10,841 bases of DNA from an uncultured Lachnospiraceae bacterium (GTDB lineage: Bacteria; Bacillota_A; Clostridia; Lachnospirales; Lachnospiraceae): NCBI GenBank assembly GCA_946614075.1, contig CAMOGO010000021.1, forward strand, positions 1 through 10,841, given 5' to 3'. Made by a program: the position numbers and the translations under genes. Below the pieces are notes generated by a model, which ran no database searches, was not told the DNA's origin, and saw only the letters and a list, made by a program, of their open reading frames with translations. This document shows, in pieces, positions 6,414-10,841 of this stretch (within the stretch, counting starts at the first letter, position 1; the number at the start of each line of letters is the position of its first letter).

Positions 6414-7388
6414 CTATATTGACTTTTTTCGGATGGCATTTTCGCCAATCTCGATTTTGCCCTCCTTCAGAAGGTGTCCGACGGCCCGTTTGAATGCATT
6501 TTTGCTGAGGCCCGTCATCTCGCGGATCATCTCGGGAGATGCCGTATCGGAAAAAGGAAGCATTCCTCCGTTTTTCACGATCTTCTCCCAGATCATGTCG
6601 GCATCGGTTCCCATCTGTTTGTAGGACTTTTTGCGACCGGAGAGATCCAGCTTTCCATCCTTGCGCACGCGAAGTACGCGGGCATTCACGGTATCGCCTA
6701 CCTGTGCGTCCTCGTACCACTCCTGCTTCGGGATCAGGCCAAAATACTTTCCGTCCACGGCGACAAAGGCGCCCAGCTCCGGGTGAAGCTCATAGATGAT
6801 TCCCTGCACCTTGTCCTCCTTATGATAAGGGGACTCCGCACTGAGGAAGCGCTGGATGCGCATGGTGGCGCACAGACGGCTGCTTTTGTCGAGGTAGAGT
6901 CCGACGACGACCTTCTCCTGCGGCTTCACCTTATGGATCTGCTCTTTGAAGGGCAGAAACAGATCCTTCTCCAGTCCCCAGTCGAGGAAGGCGCCGATCG
7001 CGGTCACCTCACGGACGGTCAGGACAGCTAGTCCGTCAAGCTCGATCGCCGGCATGGCGGTCGTGGCGATCAGGCGGTCCGAGGAATCCCGATAAAGGAA
7101 GACCTCCACCGTATCTCCGGTCTTGGCCCCTTCCGGCACCTGGCGTTTCGGCAGAAGGACGGTCTCCTCGCTGTCCGGGCGGACGCCCAGATAAACACCG
7201 TGGTCGCTTTCGCGAAGGATACTGAGAGTCTGGCGCTTGCCAAGCTTAAGCTCCTCGAGCGTTTCCGTACGCTTGACATACTCCGGGGCACGGGTCTTCA
7301 CATGCGCATGCTCCTGAAATCTGCCCTGGAGTCTGCTGCGATCGCTGCCCTGGCCTCTTCCCCGCTCTTTGGAATTACTTCTGTCCAT
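6414..7388 (-). CDS. cvfB: S1-domain RNA-binding protein of the CvfB/YitL family
   Basis: A 324-residue cytoplasmic protein. Domain order follows CvfB: S1-like modules at about 50-112 ([19 protein letters not shown]), 115-178 ([28 protein letters not shown]) and 190-253 ([28 protein letters not shown]), then a winged-helix domain at about 262-322 ([21 protein letters not shown]). Family members bind RNA; in Staphylococcus aureus CvfB affects virulence gene expression. The N-terminal 45 residues are an extra Arg/Gly/Ser-rich tail not usual in the family. ATG 7388 is favoured by AGGCGGG upstream and the 14-bp overlap with the coaD end, which implies translational coupling. A shorter start without the tail has no better ribosome binding site. 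The gene ends 9 nt before an intrinsic terminator. Confidence 0.9.
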   Translation of the reverse strand: MDRSNSKERGRGQGSDRSRLQGRFQEHAHVKTRAPEYVKRTETLEELKLGKRQTLSILRESDHGVYLGVRPDSEETVLLPKRQVPEGAKTGDTVEVFLYRDSSDRLIATTAMPAIELDGLAVLTVREVTAIGAFLDWGLEKDLFLPFKEQIHKVKPQEKVVVGLYLDKSSRLCATMRIQRFLSAESPYHKEDKVQGIIYELHPELGAFVAVDGKYFGLIPKQEWYEDAQVGDTVNARVLRVRKDGKLDLSGRKKSYKQMGTDADMIWEKIVKNGGMLPFSDTASPEMIREMTGLSKNAFKRAVGHLLKEGKIEIGENAIRKKSI

Positions 7389-7869
7389 TTTTCCCGCCTA
7401 CTTTCTCCCAGATTTTCTCCTCGATATAAGGGGTTACAAAGGCGGAGATGTCTCCATTCCAGAAGGCAACCTCCTTGACGATGCTCGAGCTGAGATATGC
7501 ATACCTCAGGTTCGTCGTCAGGAAGATGGTCTCCACCTCTGGCGCGATCTTGGAATTCGTCTGTGCCATCTGAAGCTCGTACTCAAAATCCGTGACGGCT
7601 CTCAGGCCTCGGATCAGCACCTTGGCATTCATTTCACGGGCAAAGTCCACCAGCAGGCCATTGAAGGCTACGACTTCGACATTCTCCAGATGTGCCGTTT
7701 CATGCTTCAGCATCTCCACCCGCTCCTCGACGGAGAACATCGGTGTCTTGGCATTGTTGCAAAGGACTCCGACGATCAGATGGCTCGAAAACCTTGCGGA
7801 CCGCTCTATGATGTCCAGATGTCCGCGCGTCACCGGGTCAAAGCTCCCAGGATAGATGGCTCTTCTCAT
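7375..7869 (-). CDS. coaD: Phosphopantetheine adenylyltransferase (PPAT)
   Basis: A 164-residue cytoplasmic enzyme that transfers AMP from ATP to 4'-phosphopantetheine, giving dephospho-CoA, the penultimate step of CoA synthesis. The N-terminus [12 protein letters not shown] (6-17) holds the nucleotidyltransferase TxGH motif. Other family blocks are [13 protein letters not shown] (86-98) and the [11 protein letters not shown] segment (125-135) near the ATP site. Length is typical for bacterial CoaD. The ATG at 7869 has GAGG 8 nt upstream. It begins 15 nt after the CoA-transferase stop codon and overlaps cvfB by 14 bp, so the three genes probably share one mRNA. In many Bacillota coaD instead follows rsmD, so the preceding gene here is unusual. 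Confidence 0.96.
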   Translation of the reverse strand: MRRAIYPGSFDPVTRGHLDIIERSARFSSHLIVGVLCNNAKTPMFSVEERVEMLKHETAHLENVEVVAFNGLLVDFAREMNAKVLIRGLRAVTDFEYELQMAQTNSKIAPEVETIFLTTNLRYAYLSSSIVKEVAFWNGDISAFVTPYIEEKIWEKVGGKNGQK

Positions 7870-7884
7870 TTATTTTTCCTCACT

Positions 7885-9222
7885 TTATCGGTTGCTCCGT
7901 CTCCAGATGTGAAGCTTTTCCGCTTCCTTGATCAGCTCATCGCGGAAATCCGGATGGGCAATGCTGATCAGTGCTTCGGCACGCTGCCAGGTGGAAAGTC
8001 CCTTCAGGCAGACGCAGCCATACTCGGTCACGACGTAGTGCGTATTGGCACGGGTGTCGGTGACGATCGAGCCAGGGTTCAGGGTCGGAAGGATACGGGA
8101 TTTCACCTGTCCGTCCTTGGTCGTGAAGGTCGAGGAACAGCAGATGAAGCTCTTGCCGCCCTTGGACAGGTAAGCGCCCATGACAAAGTCAAGCTGGCCG
8201 CCTGCACCACTGATGTGGCGGGTGCCTGCCGACTCCGCGTTGATCTGTCCGAAGAGGTCCAGGTCAACCGCATTGTTGATGGAGATGAAATTGTCCAGCT
8301 GAGCGATGGTACGGACGTCGTTGACATAGTCGACCGGTGCGAGCATGCACTCCGGGTTGTCATCGAGGAAGTCGTAGAGCTTCTTGGTGCCGGCGCCGAA
8401 GGCAAAGACCTGGCGGCCCTTGTTCAGGTTCTTCTTCGCACCGGTGATCTTCCCGGCCATGGACATATCGACGAAGGCGTCGACGTACATCTCGGTGTGG
8501 ACACCCAGATCCTTCAGATCGGATTCGGCGATCATCTTGCCGATCGTATTCGGCATGCCGCCGATACCCAGCTGCAGGCATGCACCGTCCGGGATCTGCG
8601 GAACAATCCACTCTGCTACCTTGCGGTCTACCTCGGTCGGAGCCGGGCAGCCCATCTCATCCATCGGAGTTGCGGGCGCCTCAACGATGCCGTAAACCTC
8701 GGAGACATGGACCTGATGATCGTATCCGCCATGGACTCTGGGGGTCATCGGGTTTACTTCCACCACGATTTTCTTGGTACGGTCGCAGACGGCGCGGGAA
8801 TGAGAGCCGCCGGGGCCGAAGCTGAAATATCCGAATTTGTCCATCGGAGCGACCTGCATAAAAGCTACGTCCGACGGTACGAGATGCTCGCGGATGTAGC
8901 GCGGCAGCTCGGAATAGCGGATCGGTGCGTAGAAAGCAAAGCCCTGGCTGATGTATTTACGCTCGATACCGGACATATGGAAGGAATTCCAGGTGTAGTG
9001 TGCGCCCGGATCCTCGCCCTTGAAAATCTCCAGCGGATGGCAGACGATGCCGCCGCGAAGATTGACATCAAAAAGCTCCTCGGTGCGCTTGGCAAGCGCT
9101 TTATCGATGACGACGGGCGTAGAACAGCCCCATCCGTAATCCACCCAGTCACCTGATTTTACCAGCGCAGCGGCCTGATCGGCGCTCATCAGTTTGCTGG
9201 CATATTCTTCCTGAAAAGTCAT
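7885..9222 (-). CDS. CoA-transferase, butyryl-CoA:acetate / 4-hydroxybutyrate type
   Basis: A 445-residue cytoplasmic enzyme of the acetyl-CoA hydrolase/transferase family. It most likely moves CoA from butyryl-CoA to acetate, releasing butyrate and keeping the energy in acetyl-CoA. Visible family blocks are [13 protein letters not shown] (73-85), [15 protein letters not shown] (130-144), [11 protein letters not shown] (218-228), HTEM (242-245; E244 corresponds to the catalytic glutamate known as Glu238 in the Clostridium aminobutyricum enzyme), AFVDMSMAG (249-257) and [18 protein letters not shown] (329-346). The start is ATG 9222, with AGGAGG 7 nt upstream. It follows etfBA after a 143-nt hairpin-rich gap and precedes coaD by 15 nt. 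Butyryl-CoA:acetate, 4-hydroxybutyrate and propionyl-CoA transferases are close relatives. The etf genes favour butyryl-CoA, but some residues differ from the usual butyryl-CoA consensus as I recall it, so the symbol is left blank. Confidence 0.85.
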   Translation of the reverse strand: MTFQEEYASKLMSADQAAALVKSGDWVDYGWGCSTPVVIDKALAKRTEELFDVNLRGGIVCHPLEIFKGEDPGAHYTWNSFHMSGIERKYISQGFAFYAPIRYSELPRYIREHLVPSDVAFMQVAPMDKFGYFSFGPGGSHSRAVCDRTKKIVVEVNPMTPRVHGGYDHQVHVSEVYGIVEAPATPMDEMGCPAPTEVDRKVAEWIVPQIPDGACLQLGIGGMPNTIGKMIAESDLKDLGVHTEMYVDAFVDMSMAGKITGAKKNLNKGRQVFAFGAGTKKLYDFLDDNPECMLAPVDYVNDVRTIAQLDNFISINNAVDLDLFGQINAESAGTRHISGAGGQLDFVMGAYLSKGGKSFICCSSTFTTKDGQVKSRILPTLNPGSIVTDTRANTHYVVTEYGCVCLKGLSTWQRAEALISIAHPDFRDELIKEAEKLHIWRRSNR

Positions 9223-9244
9223 TTTGTACCCTCCTACCTGCAAA

Positions 9245-9270
9245 GAGGCATGAGAAAACTCCCATGCCTC
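9245..9270 (-). promoter_or_regulatory. Hairpin directly before the CoA-transferase ribosome binding site
   Basis: On the minus strand GAGGCATG (9270-9263) pairs with CATGCCTC (9252-9245), and inner G-U, G-C and A-U pairs extend the stem to about 11 bp around a 4-nt loop. Only three T follow, so it would be a weak terminator at best. It ends about 12 nt before the AGGAGG of the CoA-transferase gene, a position suited to attenuation, mRNA end protection or control of translation. Confidence 0.55.
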
Positions 9271-9299
9271 CCTGTGAGATGAAAGCGTTCGGATGCAAA

Positions 9300-9312
9300 C
9301 ATCTGTCAGATG
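9300..9312. repeat. Palindrome in the etfA/CoA-transferase gap
   Basis: CATCTG and CAGATG are perfect 6-bp arms around one central base. It lies 54 nt after the etfA stop and 30 nt upstream of the larger hairpin in front of the CoA-transferase gene. The one-base centre favours a protein-binding site over an RNA hairpin. No good promoter boxes were recognised around it. Confidence 0.35.
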
Positions 9313-9365
9313 AGCAAACTCATAAAAACAGTCTTCCCGTCATCCTCACTCCGCTTTCGTTATCT

Positions 9366-10385
9366 TTAAGCTTCCTTCTTTGCCTTCTCCGCGCGGATCA
9401 TCTCGGTCAGCATCGGAACGATCTTCTTGACATCACCGACGATGCCGTAGTCTGCTACGTCAAAGATCGGAGCGGTCTCGTCCTTGTTGATGGCGATGAT
9501 GATGTCGGAATCCTCCATACCTGCCAGATGCTGGATCGCACCGGAGATACCGCAGGCGATGTACAGGTGAGGACGAACGGTCTTACCGGTCTGTCCGACC
9601 TGACGATCCTTCTCAGCCCAGCCGGCATCGACGCCGGCACGGGATGCGGAAACCATACCGCCGAGCTCATCCGCGAGCTCCTGAAGCATAGCGAAGTTCT
9701 CCTTGGTACCGATACCACGGCCGCCGGAAACCAGGATCTTAGCATCCATGATATCCTCGGAGGCAGCGACGGTCTTGACAACGTCAAGGATCTCAACGTA
9801 CTTGTTGTTTTTCTCGAATCCAGGATTGAACTCGATCACCTCAGCCTTGGCGCCCGGGATCTTCTCGATCTTCTGCATAACGCCAGGACGTACGGTCGAC
9901 ATCTGCGGACGATGATCCGGGCAGGCGATCGTAGCGATGGTGTTGCCGCCGAATGCCGGACGGGTCATCAGGAGCTGATTCGGGATACCCTTGAACTCAG
10001 CGATCTCAAGGCCGGTGCAGTCTGCGGTCAGACCGGTGTGTACACGGGAGGATACGCTCGGAGCGAGGTCACGGCCGATTGCGGTAGCGCCGACCAAGAC
10101 GATCTCCGGGTTGAACTCCTTGATGATGCTGACTACACCATGGGTGTAGGGCTCGGTCATATAGGTCTCCAGAGCCGGATCGTCGATGACGATGACCTTG
10201 TCAGCGCCATAGGCAGCCAGATCGTCTGCCAGATCCTTTACCTGATAGCCGAGCAGCATAGCGGTAACCTCGGTGCCGAGGTCCTTTGCCAGTTCTTTTC
10301 CTTTGCCAAGCAGCTCAAACGCAATGCTGCTGATCTTGTTATCTACCTGCTGAGCAAAGATATAAACACCTTTACATTCACTCAT
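9366..10385 (-). CDS. etfA: Electron transfer flavoprotein, alpha subunit
   Basis: A 339-residue cytoplasmic flavoprotein. It pairs with EtfB and passes electrons to or from acyl-CoA dehydrogenase, here most likely butyryl-CoA dehydrogenase. The N-terminal domain (1-195) begins [13 protein letters not shown]; the C-terminal FAD-binding domain (about 210-335) shows [13 protein letters not shown] (219-231), SRAGVDAGW (248-256), [19 protein letters not shown] (264-282) and [20 protein letters not shown] (299-318), all typical of EtfA. Start choice: ATG 10385 has GGTGAT upstream, matching the extended anti-Shine-Dalgarno at good spacing; a GTG at 10397 would add four residues. It follows etfB by 24 nt. 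In butyrate-forming Clostridia such EtfAB pairs usually bifurcate electrons between crotonyl-CoA and ferredoxin. That is likely here but not proven by these residues alone. Confidence 0.95.
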   Translation of the reverse strand: MSECKGVYIFAQQVDNKISSIAFELLGKGKELAKDLGTEVTAMLLGYQVKDLADDLAAYGADKVIVIDDPALETYMTEPYTHGVVSIIKEFNPEIVLVGATAIGRDLAPSVSSRVHTGLTADCTGLEIAEFKGIPNQLLMTRPAFGGNTIATIACPDHRPQMSTVRPGVMQKIEKIPGAKAEVIEFNPGFEKNNKYVEILDVVKTVAASEDIMDAKILVSGGRGIGTKENFAMLQELADELGGMVSASRAGVDAGWAEKDRQVGQTGKTVRPHLYIACGISGAIQHLAGMEDSDIIIAINKDETAPIFDVADYGIVGDVKKIVPMLTEMIRAEKAKKEA

Positions 10386-10409
10386 ATTTATCACCACATT
10401 AGCCTTTCA

Positions 10410-10841
10410 TCAGATAATAAATTTCTCTTTCAACTTCGCTGCGATGTACTCCGCTGCTTCCTTGGAATCGAGGCCGACCTCCTTGACGCCTTTGCCCTTT
10501 CTTACCTTATCGGAAGCCTTTGCGATCTTGGTCGGAGAACCTGCAAGACCAATGTTCTCATCGTCAACGTCGATGTCGTCACGTCCCCAGACAGTGATCT
10601 CCTTCTTGAAAGCGTCGAAAATGCCGCCCGGAGTCATGTAGCGGGGCTCAGCGAGCTCGCTAAGTGCGGTGATGAGGCAAGGCAGTTTCGCCTTGACGAC
10701 ATGATAACGATCCTCATACTGTCTCTCAACGATGATGCTGTCACCGTCAAGCTTGATTTTCTGAGCATAGCTGATAACCGGGATTCCCAGGTGCTCAGCG
10801 ATCTGCGGACCAACCTGTGCGGTATCGCCATCGATTGCCTG
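10410..10841 (-). CDS. etfB: Electron transfer flavoprotein, beta subunit (3' part; start outside the window)
   Basis: The last 143 codons of etfB; the reading frame is open to the window edge, so roughly the first 120 residues are missing. The visible part starts in the highly conserved nucleotide-binding segment QAIDGDTAQVGPQIAEHLG and continues through LPCLITALSELAEPRYM (53-69) and NIGLAGSPTKI (96-106), all hallmarks of EtfB. A lysine-rich C-terminal helix completes it. EtfB with EtfA forms the heterodimer holding FAD and AMP or a second FAD. The first ATG inside the visible stretch (10637) is internal and is not the start. The stop is 24 nt before etfA, so the two are in one operon, probably together with bcd and other butyrate genes upstream. 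Confidence 0.95.
   Translation of the reverse strand, partial: QAIDGDTAQVGPQIAEHLGIPVISYAQKIKLDGDSIIVERQYEDRYHVVKAKLPCLITALSELAEPRYMTPGGIFDAFKKEITVWGRDDIDVDDENIGLAGSPTKIAKASDKVRKGKGVKEVGLDSKEAAEYIAAKLKEKFII

Noticed and set aside
7369..9156. A plus-strand open frame of 595 codons running against coaD and the CoA-transferase gene.
   Set aside because: Its codons align exactly with those of the CoA-transferase gene, so its stops would need TTA, CTA or TCA codons in that gene, which this GC-leaning codon usage avoids. The product shows no recognisable family, whereas the minus strand carries clear motifs.

Overview
The window is a gene-dense, moderately GC-rich stretch in which every supported gene lies on the minus strand, so transcription runs from high to low coordinates. 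Protein families and order point to an anaerobic, probably butyrate-forming member of the Bacillota (Clostridia, most like Lachnospiraceae). The markers are etfB-etfA, a butyryl-CoA:acetate-type CoA-transferase, a PucR/CdaR-type regulator upstream of ftsEX, and ftsE-ftsX followed by secreted M23 and S41 peptidases. This placement is inferred from gene content, and no species is claimed.

Layout, in order of transcription. (1) Positions 10841-7375, energy metabolism and CoA: the 3' part of etfB (cut by the window edge), etfA, a 143-nt leader with hairpins, a CoA-transferase, coaD and (to 6414) the S1-domain protein CvfB. The last three are tightly packed (15-nt gap, then a 14-bp overlap), and the unit ends at an intrinsic terminator at 6379-6405. 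(2) Positions 6350-3550: an A-tract-rich intergenic region with a candidate promoter, a PucR/CdaR-type regulator, then ftsE and ftsX (37-nt gap, then a 14-bp overlap). (3) Positions 3549-287, envelope remodelling: a 222-nt gap with a good sigma-A promoter and a hairpin-rich leader, a secreted coiled-coil M23 endopeptidase, a terminator-like hairpin in the 110-nt gap, and an S41 (CtpB-type) protease, closed by a long bidirectional terminator at 164-221. (4) Positions 60-1: a probable start of a further minus-strand gene (GTG with a strong Shine-Dalgarno) running off the left edge.

How the genes work together. EtfAB carries electrons for butyryl-CoA dehydrogenase. The CoA-transferase then moves CoA from butyryl-CoA to acetate, releasing butyrate. 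CoaD makes dephospho-CoA, so a CoA-using step and a CoA-making step appear to share a transcript. FtsE (ATPase) and FtsX (membrane subunit) form the complex that in other bacteria switches on peptidoglycan hydrolases through their coiled-coil domains. The adjacent M23 protein has such a coiled coil and all expected zinc and catalytic residues, so it is the obvious client. The S41 protease is the usual clostridial/bacillar neighbour of ftsEX.

I found no phage, transposon, CRISPR, tRNA or rRNA, and no clearly new system. The points worth a second look are the CoA-transferase/coaD/cvfB coupling, the hairpin leaders, the attenuator-like hairpin before the S41 gene, the hybrid hydrolase architecture, and the regulator linked to ftsEX.
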